Assembly (NCBI RefSeq): GCF_900168015.1
Contig: NZ_FUYR01000003.1
Span: 62,001 to 126,000 of the forward strand
Length of the DNA stretch: 64,000 nucleotides
Origin: Daejeonella lutea
GTDB lineage: Bacteria > Bacteroidota > Bacteroidia > Sphingobacteriales > Sphingobacteriaceae
Reading direction: 5' to 3'
Part shown: piece after piece, positions 49,732 to 58,829 of the stretch
How positions within the stretch are numbered: the first letter of the stretch is position 1
How the letters are laid out: each line of letters starts with the position of its first letter
The notes under the pieces: generated by a model
The model's database searches: none
Told to the model about the DNA's origin: nothing
Seen by the model: the letters and a program-made list of their open reading frames with translations, nothing else
Made by a program: the position numbers and the translations under genes

Positions 49732-52158
49732 ATGTTCAAATCTACCTTCTGCCTTTCACTGCTGGTCTTATTACTTTTTAAACTACAATTAACAGCTCAG
49801 CCCGTGGCTCACCAGATCACCGGGCAGGTTGTTGATGAATCACAGCGGCCGCTTCCTGCAGCCACTGTGATTCTTTCTGATCTGCAGGGTAAACAATTCT
49901 CTAAAGTATCGACGGATATAAATGGGCGTTTCAAAGTTTTAGTCGACGTAAAGGGTGAAGTCAATCTAAGTATCAGTTTTACAGGATATAAAACATACCA
50001 GACAGTATTAAGCTTAAATAGCAGTAAAGATCTTAGTCTTATAAGATTAGTGCCAGGCGAAAATTCTCTCGCTGAGGTAGTTGTTCAGGCTAAGCAGGAC
50101 TTGATTGAGCTTGAGGGCGGAAGCATAATCTACAATGTTTCAAAAAGCATTGATGCACAGGGAGCCACAGCACTTGATGCGATAAAAAAGGCACCGGGAA
50201 TTTACGTGGATAATAACAATACCATAACTCTTAATGGCAAACAGGGAGCGATGATATTATTAGACGGTAAGCAGACTTATATGTCGGGACAAGAACTGAC
50301 CGACCTGCTTCGCTCGATGCCTTCTTCGGGTATCAGATCTGTTGAAATCATCAACAGTCCGACGGCAAAATATGATGCTGCGGGTTCGGCAGGAATCATT
50401 AATATCAAAACTCTTAAATCACAGATTAAAGGTTTTAACGGTAATCTGACGACAGGTTTGGCTTACGGCGTCCACGTACGTCAAAATCAGGATCTCTCGT
50501 TAAACTACCGAAAAAACAAGGTCAACGTTTACGGAGCCTACAATCATTTCCTGGGATACTATTCTTATCTCTACGGATCCGACAGGATCCAGAACGCTAA
50601 AACCTACGACAGCTTTACCGATGACACCGATAAGAGGAACAGGATGGGCAGTCGGTTTGGTGCGGATGTCACACTCGATAAAAAGAATACCCTGGGAGTC
50701 CTGCTGACGGGCAACTTTATTTTTGGAGGAGGACTAACTGATACAAAAACTGATATAGGCAACGCTGTATCTCCCGCAACTGTTCAGGTCCTGGATGCGG
50801 TTAACGATTACTATCACCAGCTGACTCAGCGTTACAACATGAACCTCAACTATAAGTACGAAGATACACTGGGCAGAATCATTAATGTGGATGCAGATTA
50901 TGGTTATTTCAAGAAAACAAATGGTAACCTTCAATCGAATATTTACTCCGGAGGGCAGAACAATATTATTAGTGAGAACTATTACAGGTCCCTAAACGCT
51001 ATAGATATAAATCTGAAAGCCTTTAAATTTGACTATACTACCAATCTGGGTAAGAGTAAGCTTGAGACTGGCATGAAATTCTCCGACATCAGTGCTGACA
51101 ACGACTCGAAGTTCCTGCATGTATTATCTGCCAAAGATAGTCTGGACGACCGCCGTTCCAATGCATTCGCATACGATGAGCGAATAACCAGTGGCTATGT
51201 GAATTTGAAACGCAATTACGCAAAGTGGAGCCTGCAGGGTGGCCTCCGTTTGGAAAATTCCTCATCATTAGGTCAGCTTCGGTTCAAATCGGCTGGCTCT
51301 CATCAGCAGGACAATATCCGGCGCAGCTACCTAAACCTTTTTCCGTCTGTAAGCGCGTCATATAAAGCTTCCGCCAGCCATAATTTTTCACTCGGATATT
51401 CCAGGAGAATCGACAGGCCCGCCTACCAGGATCTGAACCCTTTCGTTTACATGCTCGATGAGCTTAATTTTTGGCAAGGCAACCCATTTCTGCAGCCGCA
51501 GTTATCTCATCGCGGCTCGCTGACATATGCTTATAAAAGCGCTACCATTGTCGGTCTGACCCTTGCGCATACTGATCAGTACAGCACACAAATTACCGAT
51601 ACCCTCGATGTAAACAAGGTCATGCTGGTTTACCGGAATCTTGGGATCCAGAATAACCTGTCCCTCTCACTAACCCAAAATGTTTCACCAGCAAAGTGGT
51701 GGGATATTTCGTTTAATAGTACCCTTTACCAGATAAGGAATAAAATTTCATTCGACCAGTATCGCGACTTTGACCTAAAGCAAGCCGCAGCGCGCATGAA
51801 CCTGCAGCAGACATTCAAACTGCCGAATAAATTCACGGCTGAAATCTCCGGCGCCTTTACATCAAGAAGACTTACCGGAGCGAACAATATCAGCCGATCA
51901 TTGAGCCAAATAGATCTTGGTTTGCAAAAGAGTATCTTTAATTCAAAAGGAATGCTAAGGCTAGTTTTGAACGATATTTACCAGGGAAACAGAGGCAATT
52001 CTGTTCAACGTTACGAAGGCTTCTACATGCGCAGCTACAGCTACTACGAAAGTCGCCAGTTGCGGCTTAATTTCACTTATAAATTTGCGGATGCGAGTGT
52101 GAAAGGTCCAAGGTCGAGGAATTCTGCGCTGGGGGATGAGAATGGGAGGATAAAGTAA
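49732..52158 (+). CDS. TonB-dependent receptor family outer-membrane protein
   Basis: An 808-residue outer-membrane protein with signal peptide MFKSTFCLSLLVLLLFKLQLTAQ, a carboxypeptidase-regulatory-like domain (about residues 27-110: ITGQVVDESQRPLPAATVIL), a plug domain (about 120-220, with IKKAPGIYVDNNNTITLNGKQG) and a long barrel. It is the OMP_b-brl_3 type seen in Bacteroidota without SusD partners. Substrate unknown. An 18-bp palindrome lies 6 bp after the stop codon. Confidence 0.88.
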   Translation: MFKSTFCLSLLVLLLFKLQLTAQPVAHQITGQVVDESQRPLPAATVILSDLQGKQFSKVSTDINGRFKVLVDVKGEVNLSISFTGYKTYQTVLSLNSSKDLSLIRLVPGENSLAEVVVQAKQDLIELEGGSIIYNVSKSIDAQGATALDAIKKAPGIYVDNNNTITLNGKQGAMILLDGKQTYMSGQELTDLLRSMPSSGIRSVEIINSPTAKYDAAGSAGIINIKTLKSQIKGFNGNLTTGLAYGVHVRQNQDLSLNYRKNKVNVYGAYNHFLGYYSYLYGSDRIQNAKTYDSFTDDTDKRNRMGSRFGADVTLDKKNTLGVLLTGNFIFGGGLTDTKTDIGNAVSPATVQVLDAVNDYYHQLTQRYNMNLNYKYEDTLGRIINVDADYGYFKKTNGNLQSNIYSGGQNNIISENYYRSLNAIDINLKAFKFDYTTNLGKSKLETGMKFSDISADNDSKFLHVLSAKDSLDDRRSNAFAYDERITSGYVNLKRNYAKWSLQGGLRLENSSSLGQLRFKSAGSHQQDNIRRSYLNLFPSVSASYKASASHNFSLGYSRRIDRPAYQDLNPFVYMLDELNFWQGNPFLQPQLSHRGSLTYAYKSATIVGLTLAHTDQYSTQITDTLDVNKVMLVYRNLGIQNNLSLSLTQNVSPAKWWDISFNSTLYQIRNKISFDQYRDFDLKQAAARMNLQQTFKLPNKFTAEISGAFTSRRLTGANNISRSLSQIDLGLQKSIFNSKGMLRLVLNDIYQGNRGNSVQRYEGFYMRSYSYYESRQLRLNFTYKFADASVKGPRSRNSALGDENGRIK

Positions 52159-52163
52159 TTGAG

Positions 52164-52181
52164 ATCCGATAGCTATCGGAT
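52164..52181. repeat. 18-bp perfect palindrome
   Basis: ATCCGATAGCTATCGGAT, self-complementary over its whole length, just after the receptor stop codon. It may act as a transcript 3' end, although no T run follows, or be a dispersed repeat. Confidence 0.65.
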
Positions 52182-52296
52182 GGAGAATTGAAAAAAACAA
52201 TGGGGATTCGGAGGAATTGTTATTCGATTTAATCGGGGAACATTTCCTTCCACATAATTATATACCTTAGTCGAACGTTCCTTTTTAAATACCTAA

Positions 52297-53520
52297 ATGA
52301 AAATGACCTTAATCCTAACCTTCCTTCTGGCTGTTTTCGCTGCATGCAGCAATACTGATCTTCCAAAAGAAAAAGCTGATTCTGCTAAGATTGCAAACCA
52401 GACTACTCGTCAGGCGGCTATTATTACCGGTGCACAACAGGTCGATAAATACCTGCCCATGCTGAAAGGCAAAAAGGTGGCGCTGGCTATTAACAACACT
52501 TCGGTAATCGATGGCAAACTTAGTATGGATACCTTGCTGAAGCTAGGAGTGAACATCGTCAAAGGTTTCGGTCCTGAGCATGGATTCCGCGGAAAGGCCA
52601 GTGCAGGTGCAAAAATAGGTGATGAAACAGACGAGAAAACCGGCGTGCCTCTCATATCCTTATACGGCTCAAAATACAAGCCTACAAAGGCAGATATGCA
52701 GGGAATAGATGTCATGGTCTTCGATATGCAGGATGTTGGCGTTCGCTTCTACACTTATCTTTCAACACTGCATTACATTATGGAAGCCTGTGCGGAGAAT
52801 AATGTTGATCTGATCGTTCTTGACCGCCCGAATCCTAACGACGGCTATGTTGACGGACCCGTTCGCGAACCTGATCAGGAATCATTCGTCGGAAAGCACG
52901 CAATTCCAATCCTTCACGGTCTTACATTTGGTGAATATGCCGGTATGATCAATGGGGAAGGCTGGCTTCCGGGAAAGGCGAAAAGTAAGCTGACCGTGAT
53001 TAAAATGCAAAACTATAACCACGGTAAACCATACATTCTCCCTATTGCACCCTCACCAAATCTAAATACACAGCAATCCATACTACTTTATCCTTCATTG
53101 TGCCTTTTTGAAGGTACAGTGATCAGCCAGGGGCGTGGAACTCTATATCCTTTCACCGTTCTTGGCAATCCTGAACTGAAAGGTAAATATGACTTCTCGT
53201 TCAAGCCAGTTTCTATACCCGGAATGAGTGAAAGTCCACCGCATATGGACAAAGATTGTTACGGAATTGATTTGAGAACGTACGACACTGGTACTTTTGC
53301 AAAAACCGGACGGATCAACCTTACCTGGCTCAAGCAGTTCTACGCAGATTATCCTAATAAAGCACAGTTCTTTCGTGCGGCAAACTTTGATCGGCTGGCT
53401 GGTACTAGCAAACTTAGAACCCAGATCATCGAAGGAAAATCTGAAGAGGAGATCCGTCAAAGCTGGGAACCGGCTTTGGGGCAGTATAAGGAGACGAGGA
53501 AGAAGTATCTGCTCTACTAG
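52297..53520 (+). CDS. Exo-beta-N-acetylmuramidase NamZ-type (DUF1343) lipoprotein
   Basis: A 407-residue DUF1343 protein. NamZ releases terminal N-acetylmuramic acid from peptidoglycan fragments. Residues 1-17 form a lipoprotein signal (MKMTLILTFLLAVFAAC, Cys17); the catalytic-loop signature GPEHGFRG is at residues 92-99 and the family block QDVGVRFYTYLSTLHYIMEA near 145-165. It should sit on the periplasmic or outer-surface side and could feed MurNAc to a pathway ending in MurQ at 15.5 kb. Confidence 0.87.
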   Translation: MKMTLILTFLLAVFAACSNTDLPKEKADSAKIANQTTRQAAIITGAQQVDKYLPMLKGKKVALAINNTSVIDGKLSMDTLLKLGVNIVKGFGPEHGFRGKASAGAKIGDETDEKTGVPLISLYGSKYKPTKADMQGIDVMVFDMQDVGVRFYTYLSTLHYIMEACAENNVDLIVLDRPNPNDGYVDGPVREPDQESFVGKHAIPILHGLTFGEYAGMINGEGWLPGKAKSKLTVIKMQNYNHGKPYILPIAPSPNLNTQQSILLYPSLCLFEGTVISQGRGTLYPFTVLGNPELKGKYDFSFKPVSIPGMSESPPHMDKDCYGIDLRTYDTGTFAKTGRINLTWLKQFYADYPNKAQFFRAANFDRLAGTSKLRTQIIEGKSEEEIRQSWEPALGQYKETRKKYLLY

Positions 53521-53670
53521 TTGACAGTTGACAGTGGACGGTTGACAATGTCGTTCTGACGAATAAACCGTCAACAAGATTTCTCTTTTCATGAATAAAA
53601 CGTGTGTCGAACCGATTAGGTACGTATGCTAACTGTCAACTGTCAACTGTCAGCTTTGAACTGTCAACTT
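53521..53670. repeat. Degenerate word dyad (GTTGACAGT family)
   Basis: The left arm (53521-53549) is GTTGACAGTTGACAGTGGAC followed by GGTTGACAATG; the right arm (53637-53670) is AACTGTCAACTGTCAACTGT followed by CAGC and GAACTGTCAAC, the reverse complement in degenerate form. The centre (about 90 nt) shows no obvious structure. It fills the spacer between two plus-strand genes. Confidence 0.8.
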
Positions 53671-53710
53671 TTTCCCTATCTTAATGCTGTTAAACAACAC
53701 CAGCCTCTGA

Positions 53711-56458
53711 ATGTCCCTGAGATATTGTCTCTCCCTGCTTATTTTTTTCCTGTTGGCAACGGTAGCGATCGCTCAGCCAAAAATCACGGGATTCGCACCA
53801 AATCGCGGACCGGCAGGGATTAACGTTACCTTGGTTGGAAATTTCAACGCTGTACTTACAAATAACATAGTCTATTTTGGTGCTGTTAGGGGGCGTGTAA
53901 TTGGTGGTTCGCTTTCTACATTGCTTGTAAACGTTCCGCCGGGAGTAAGTCACGAGGCAGTATCAGTTTTAGATATTGCTACGGGTTTAACTGGATTTGC
54001 AAGACATCCATTTGTGATGAACTACAACGGAACATCCAGTCTTACTCCTGCTTCTTTTCCCAGCAGAAATGACTTCGCTGCACAAAACAATATAACAGGA
54101 ATTGCGATTGCAGACCTCAACAACGACCCTAAGCCTGACATCATCACGGCCAATGGTAGTTCGCTCAATATCTCTGTTCTTCAAAATGCTAGCTCCGTAG
54201 GCAGTGTTAAATTTAACACGCATATCGACTTCCCCATTTCTTCCTCAGGCATTCTGGGGGCTATTGCTCTTGCCGACTTCGATGGCGATGGTCGCAAAGA
54301 TGTTGTAGTTGCAAATGTTTCGCAGAACAAGATCATTGTTTTAAAGAATGTAACTACTAGTCAGGGGCCTGTAAATTTCACTAACAAGATCGAATTTGAA
54401 ACAGGTAATGAGCCGCATTCCATAGCCACTGCAGATTTTGACCTGGATGGGAAGATTGACATAGCAGTTTCAAATACGAAGTCTGGAACAATATCGGTAT
54501 ACCGTAATATTTCCAGCCCCCAGGCCATCGACTTTGCCTCAAAAGTGGATGCACAATCTGGCGGAAATGTGAAAGGCATTTCACTGACCGACGTGGATGC
54601 CGACGGCCGGGTAGATATTGTGGCAGCGAATCAGCTCCCAAGTGGTATATCGGTAATTCGTAATATAGGGAATTCAAATATTGGTTTTGCACTACGGTTT
54701 GATTTCCCCGGAGGTAGTCAGTTGGAAGATATTGCAGCTGGCGACATGAATGGTGATGATCAGATTGACGTGGTGTCTACCAGTAAAGGGAACCCGGTGA
54801 ACAATGTGACAATTTTCCGGAATACCAATAACGTAAAGTTGATGAGCTTCCTTCCCGGCCCTGATCTTTCTACAAATGCTTCCGCAATCGGTGTAGATCT
54901 GGCTGACCTTAACGGAGACAGCTATGTCGATATAGGCATTGCAAACAATTCATCAAACAGTATTTCGTTATTCAGCAACATTGGAACGGGTGGCAATATG
55001 GTCTTTGAGCCTCCGGTAAATTATGCAGCCGGTCAGAATCCGGGACCAATTGCCATGTGCGATTTTGATCTTGATGGGAAAACTGATATTGCAGTAGCGA
55101 ATAGCGGCAGCAATCTTGTGTCGGTTTATCTTAATGAAAATTCTCCCTGTCCCACAAAAGCAACTTTGGGCGGATCCGAATGCATTGGCGGAAAACTGTC
55201 CGTGAGTTCCAGTCAGCCTCCTACCGCAATTTCCTGGCTCCTTAACGGACAAACGATTGCTGGTCAACAGGGAGCCGATCATACGATCCTCAAGACAGGA
55301 AGCTACACAGCAGTGGTAACCTTTGCCGGTGGATGTTCTGTAACAACGAATCCTGTTTGGATAGGAGAGAATAAAGCCGAAGTAAAGCTCACGGTAAATT
55401 CTGCAGCCTTATGCTCGTCCACTACATCGGTATTTAACGTATCAGCAGCGGGGGCAAGCGCTGCAACCATTTATCAATGGAAAATAAATGGAGTTAATTC
55501 AGGAGTGCTAACCACTTCTGTTACATTCTCGCCCACTGGTTTAAAGGTTGGCGATCAGGTGAGCGTTGAAGCCTTCGTAGCAAATGCTTGCGGGACGATA
55601 TTCCCTGCTGCCAGTAACGTCATCACTATGACTCCTCCTTCTTTAGAGGCGCCTGCAATTATCATCCGGACAGACAACACAGAGGTCTGTACTGGCGCGA
55701 ATGTCATATTTACACTTTTGGCAACTTATGCCGGCTCAGCTCCGTCCTACCAATGGATGCGAAATGGAGTAGCCATACCCGGAGCTACTGCTGGTATCTT
55801 AAATATAAGCCAGCTCGCTGATGGCGACCGGATCAGCTGTGACGTAACGAGCAATGATCCCTGCCAGGCAATTACCCAGGCCAAAAGCAATGAGATAAAG
55901 ATCGCTATCATGTCGACTCCAGCGCCAGAGATTACTATCATGAGTAATGCGAAGCTTGTCTATAATGGGGCTGCAGTCACATTCACAGCATCCACACAAA
56001 ACGCAGGGCCTCAGCCGGAGTATGAATGGCTGGTTAATGGAATAAAGTCGGGAACTAATGCCCCTGTTTTTGTTACCCGTGAATTGCAGGAAGGGGATGT
56101 GGTAGAGTGCCGGCTGCTAAGCAACTTGAACCTTGCATGTAAAGGAATTGAAACTGTCTTATCAAATGCTATCGCGATTTCGATCACCGACATTACAACA
56201 GTTGAGCCGCCTAGCGCTTTTTCGCCAAATGGCGATGCAGTAAACGATACCTGGGAGATCCCTGGAATAAGTGCCTTCCCCGAAAGCCGGATTAAAGTGT
56301 TCAATCGCTACGGATCAGAAGTCTACAATTCTGTCGGCTACGAAAAACCCTGGACTGGAGAGTATAATGGCGCAGTTATCCCCGTCGGCGTATATTACTA
56401 CTGGATAGTTCTTGGTAATGGAACCACGGTTAAAGGGAATGTGACGGTGTTGAGGTGA
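53711..56458 (+). CDS. FG-GAP repeat protein with T9SS type B (gliding motility) sorting domain
   Basis: A 915-residue secreted protein with signal peptide MSLRYCLSLLIFFLLATVAIAQ. An IPT/TIG-like domain covers about 25-105. Seven FG-GAP/VCBS-type calcium repeats follow (DLNNDPKPDIITAN, DFDGDGRKDVVVAN, DFDLDGKIDIAVSN, DVDADGRVDIVAAN, DMNGDDQIDVVSTS, DLNGDSYVDIGIAN, DFDLDGKTDIAVAN), then Ig/PKD-like modules to about residue 830. The C-terminus is the CHU_C/gliding motility-associated domain (SAFSPNGDAVNDTWEIPG, IKVFNRYGSEVY, VGVYYYWIVLGNG) that directs secretion by the type IX system. It should be a large surface adhesin or matrix protein. Confidence 0.9.
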   Translation: MSLRYCLSLLIFFLLATVAIAQPKITGFAPNRGPAGINVTLVGNFNAVLTNNIVYFGAVRGRVIGGSLSTLLVNVPPGVSHEAVSVLDIATGLTGFARHPFVMNYNGTSSLTPASFPSRNDFAAQNNITGIAIADLNNDPKPDIITANGSSLNISVLQNASSVGSVKFNTHIDFPISSSGILGAIALADFDGDGRKDVVVANVSQNKIIVLKNVTTSQGPVNFTNKIEFETGNEPHSIATADFDLDGKIDIAVSNTKSGTISVYRNISSPQAIDFASKVDAQSGGNVKGISLTDVDADGRVDIVAANQLPSGISVIRNIGNSNIGFALRFDFPGGSQLEDIAAGDMNGDDQIDVVSTSKGNPVNNVTIFRNTNNVKLMSFLPGPDLSTNASAIGVDLADLNGDSYVDIGIANNSSNSISLFSNIGTGGNMVFEPPVNYAAGQNPGPIAMCDFDLDGKTDIAVANSGSNLVSVYLNENSPCPTKATLGGSECIGGKLSVSSSQPPTAISWLLNGQTIAGQQGADHTILKTGSYTAVVTFAGGCSVTTNPVWIGENKAEVKLTVNSAALCSSTTSVFNVSAAGASAATIYQWKINGVNSGVLTTSVTFSPTGLKVGDQVSVEAFVANACGTIFPAASNVITMTPPSLEAPAIIIRTDNTEVCTGANVIFTLLATYAGSAPSYQWMRNGVAIPGATAGILNISQLADGDRISCDVTSNDPCQAITQAKSNEIKIAIMSTPAPEITIMSNAKLVYNGAAVTFTASTQNAGPQPEYEWLVNGIKSGTNAPVFVTRELQEGDVVECRLLSNLNLACKGIETVLSNAIAISITDITTVEPPSAFSPNGDAVNDTWEIPGISAFPESRIKVFNRYGSEVYNSVGYEKPWTGEYNGAVIPVGVYYYWIVLGNGTTVKGNVTVLR

Positions 56459-56459
56459 G

Positions 56460-56634
56460 GAACGTTATACGTTATACGTTGTACGTTATACGTTCACGTG
56501 TTAATGCTTAAGTTATTGGTTGTAAGTGTAAAGTATAATACAGTTTATAGTAACTTCCAACTTCCAACCTACAACCTACAACTCTTTCCAAGCGTCTAGA
56601 TACGTACAACGTATAACGTACAACGTACTACTCC
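56460..56634. repeat. Nested degenerate word dyad (ACGTTATACG family)
   Basis: Outer arms: AACGTTATACGTTATACGTT and GTACGTTATACG on the left (56461-56492), ACGTACAACGTATAACGTAC and AACGTAC on the right (56602-56628). Each arm ends at a boundary motif: GTTCACGTGTTAATGCTT (56492-56509, reverse) and AGCGTCTAGATAC (56591-56603, forward). Inside is a second dyad with other words (GGTTGTAAG / CCTACAACCTACAAC). The element separates a plus-strand and a minus-strand gene that converge. Confidence 0.82.
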
Positions 56635-57266
56635 TTCCCCATATACTTAATCTGACTATACTCCACCGCACAATCCTGTCCTACCGGGGATTGAGAGTAA
56701 AACCCAATCATCATATTATCAGTCTTATGATAAACAAAATTACGGACCACCTCCCATTGCCTGCCATCCTGTGAGGTGAGGAAAGTAAAGACGCGGCCGA
56801 CCTTGGTCACGCGAAGATAGATCTCCCGGTTCTGCGGTATATTAAAATAGCTGTCGTCTGTGATCTTGTTTTTAACTACTGAATTTCCCAGGATCAATTT
56901 ATCGCCAGTATATTGAAACAGGATTTTCGCCCAATTATCCTTGTCGCTGTAAACCAGCACAGCACCGCCATCATACCTGCCTTCAAAATCAGGTTTAACC
57001 TTTGCAGAGAAGTCGAAATCTTTTGCAGGAGTAAAGAGCAGTTTCGGAGCATTGTTGAAAAAGGCCGTCCCGCTAGCCGGATTATGCAGGTCAGTTTTCT
57101 CGCCGGCTGTCACGATCAGGGCGCTGTCAGAAAGGATTTTTACCTCCTTCATCTTGTCGATCACTATGAATGGTGGCATTGCTTTGATGGAACCGGAATA
57201 AACTTCTGGGTTTTGTGCTTTTAAGAGCGTCGGAATTAGGAGGAGGAGGGTTATTAACCGGGACAT
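56628..57266 (-). CDS. Secreted DUF1349 (concanavalin-like) protein
   Basis: A 212-residue secreted protein (signal peptide MSRLITLLLLIPTLLKAQ) with the DUF1349 concanavalin-A-like domain: FSAKVKPDFEGRYDGGAVLVYSDKDNWAKILFQYTGD in the middle and a FLTSQDGRQWEVVRNFVYHKTDNMMIGFYSQSPVGQ stretch typical of the family. It probably binds a sugar or polymer. Its 3' end overlaps the right arm of the neighbouring dyad by a few bases. Isolated gene. Confidence 0.85.
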   Translation of the reverse strand: MSRLITLLLLIPTLLKAQNPEVYSGSIKAMPPFIVIDKMKEVKILSDSALIVTAGEKTDLHNPASGTAFFNNAPKLLFTPAKDFDFSAKVKPDFEGRYDGGAVLVYSDKDNWAKILFQYTGDKLILGNSVVKNKITDDSYFNIPQNREIYLRVTKVGRVFTFLTSQDGRQWEVVRNFVYHKTDNMMIGFYSQSPVGQDCAVEYSQIKYMGKE

Positions 57267-57273
57267 CTTGTTT

Positions 57274-57664
57274 AGTTGACAGTGGACAGTTGACAGCGAC
57301 GAGGGATTTCAACCTGACGTACCTTCTCAGATTTAAATTCTCACTACTAAGTTAATCAATGCGAATAACTTTTAATGCGTTTAGAAACAGTCAACTCTCA
57401 ACTCCTTTGCAGCGTTTAGTAATTATCAACCGTCCGCTAGTTGGAGCGTTTAGAAACTGTCAACCGTCAACTTTCAACTGTCCACTAGTTGGAGCGTTTA
57501 GAAACTTTCCACTTTCCACTTTCCACTATCAACCGTCCACAAGTTGCAGCGTTTAGAAACTGTCAACTGTCAACCGTCAACTTACAACCGTCCGCTAGTT
57601 GGAGCGTTTAGAAACTTTCCACTTTCCACTTTCCACTTTCCACTGTCAACCGTCAACCGTCCAC
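57274..57664. repeat. Tandem boundary-motif array with variable word blocks
   Basis: The most elaborate repeat. A short left arm GTTGACAGTGGACAGTTGAC (57274-57294) faces a long right array in which the motif AGCGTTTAGAAAC recurs at 57377, 57411 (diverged), 57445, 57493, 57548 and 57603. Between motif copies are 34-55 nt made of CCGTCAAC, TTCAACTG, TTTCCACT words in different numbers and combinations. Three copies are preceded by CTAGTTGG and one by CAAGTTGC. It lies upstream of the minus-strand HxlR gene's 3' end and beyond DUF1349's start, with no coding frame. It looks like an array that grows by copying whole motif+word units. Confidence 0.85.
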
Positions 57665-57669
57665 TGACT

Positions 57670-58092
57670 TTAGTTCTGCTTAAGAATATACCTTTCCCTC
57701 GCCTCCAGCACCGCCTTCATATTATCATTCGCCCAGTTCGATAAACTAATAAGCTCGACTACCAAACTCCTGCCGAGGGTTGTTAATTCATATTCAACTT
57801 TTGGTGGGATCTGAGGGAATATGGTGCGCGTAACAAATCCGTCTTCTTCAAGGGTCCGGAGAGTTACAGTCAGCATTCTTTGTGAGATGCCTTCAACCTG
57901 ATTCTTGAGTTCAGTAAACCGCAGCTTATCACTCTTACCTAATATGATCAGGGTATGCATAGTCCACTTATCGCTTATCCGCGCCAGCACATCCGTAATG
58001 GGACAATCATTTGTCTTTTTGACGTCACAAAAGTGATTTATGATTTCTTCCTTGCTGCCTTTTTCGGCTAATTCTCCATTAGTTACCTTCAT
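57670..58092 (-). CDS. HxlR family transcriptional regulator
   Basis: A 140-residue HxlR-type winged helix protein: CPITDVLARISDKWTMHTLIILGKSDKLRFTELKNQVEGISQRMLTVTLRTLEEDGFVTRT. HxlR proteins are small DNA-binding regulators that often control nearby oxidoreductases in response to aldehydes or redox stress. The gene is divergent from a nitroreductase-family gene and shares its 93-bp promoter region, where both strands have -7 elements and an AGTTACT/AGTAACT dyad. Confidence 0.9.
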   Translation of the reverse strand: MKVTNGELAEKGSKEEIINHFCDVKKTNDCPITDVLARISDKWTMHTLIILGKSDKLRFTELKNQVEGISQRMLTVTLRTLEEDGFVTRTIFPQIPPKVEYELTTLGRSLVVELISLSNWANDNMKAVLEARERYILKQN

Positions 58093-58119
58093 ACAACTGG
58101 GTATTATTAGTGTTCCTTA

Positions 58120-58167
58120 TTGTGTAGTCCAAAGTTACTAAATAATTTTGAGTTATTAAAAGTAACT
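58120..58167. promoter_or_regulatory. Divergent promoters and HxlR operator
   Basis: On the plus strand, TTG (58120-58122), 20 nt and TAATTTTG (58143-58150) form a promoter for the nitroreductase gene. On the minus strand TAACTTTG (58137-58130) is a -7 element for hxlR. The imperfect dyad AGTTACT (58133-58139) / AGTAACT (58161-58167), with further A/T symmetry inside, covers both -7 elements and is the likely operator. Confidence 0.68.
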
Positions 58168-58185
58168 AACATATCAGGAATAACC

Positions 58186-58827
58186 ATGGATATCATATCA
58201 ACATTGAACTGGCGGCATGCTGCAAAAGCGATGACAGGCGCCACTATCCCACAGGAAAAAATAGACGTAATTTTAGAAAGCATCCGCTTGTCGGCTTCAT
58301 CAATGGGTTTGCAGCCTTACAAGGTTATAGTGATAAGCGACAAGGAGCTGTTAGAAAAGATAGAACCAATCGCGATGAATCAACCTCAGATCTCTAAAGC
58401 TTCACACCTGATAGTGTTTGCAGCCTGGGAACGCGTAACTGAATCGCATGTGGATGCTTTTATTAAAAATATGGCTGATGTCCGCAATGTCGAAGAATCG
58501 TCACTTGCACAGATGAGAGCTTACGGGATGAATATGGTGGCACAGTCGCCGGAGGATAGTTTCAGGTGGACAGCCCGTCAAACTTATATCGCACTGGGTA
58601 CCGCACTTGTTGCCGCCGCTTCCGTGCAGGTTGACAGCACCCCCATGGAGGGTTTTTATAACGACCAGCTTGATGAGTTGCTGGGATTGAAGGAGCTGGG
58701 TTTAAAGAGCGTCTCCATCTTACCATTAGGATACAGGGATGAGGAAAAGGATTGGCTGGCGCCGCTGAAAAAGGTTAGGACGCCGAAGGAGGAGTTGTTT
58801 GTATTTGATGAGGAATTGGTAGGTTGA
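58186..58827 (+). CDS. Nitroreductase-family oxidoreductase
   Basis: A 213-residue FMN-dependent oxidoreductase of the nitroreductase superfamily. The start is ATG 58186 (MDIISTLNWRHAAKAMTG); an upstream in-frame position at 58120 would add residues unlike the family. FMN contacts are visible in the RHAAKAMTG and SASSMGLQPYKVIVI stretches, with GTALVAAASVQVDSTPMEGF and the final SILPLGYRDEEKDWLAPLKKVRTPKEELF. It is probably regulated by the divergent HxlR. Confidence 0.9.
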   Translation: MDIISTLNWRHAAKAMTGATIPQEKIDVILESIRLSASSMGLQPYKVIVISDKELLEKIEPIAMNQPQISKASHLIVFAAWERVTESHVDAFIKNMADVRNVEESSLAQMRAYGMNMVAQSPEDSFRWTARQTYIALGTALVAAASVQVDSTPMEGFYNDQLDELLGLKELGLKSVSILPLGYRDEEKDWLAPLKKVRTPKEELFVFDEELVG

Positions 58828-58829
58828 GT

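Noticed and set aside
57370-57664. A CRISPR array (six regular repeats with 34-55 nt spacers)
   Set aside because: Repeat units are only about 13-22 nt, spacers are low-complexity words shared with other loci and not unique sequences, spacing is irregular, and there are no cas genes.
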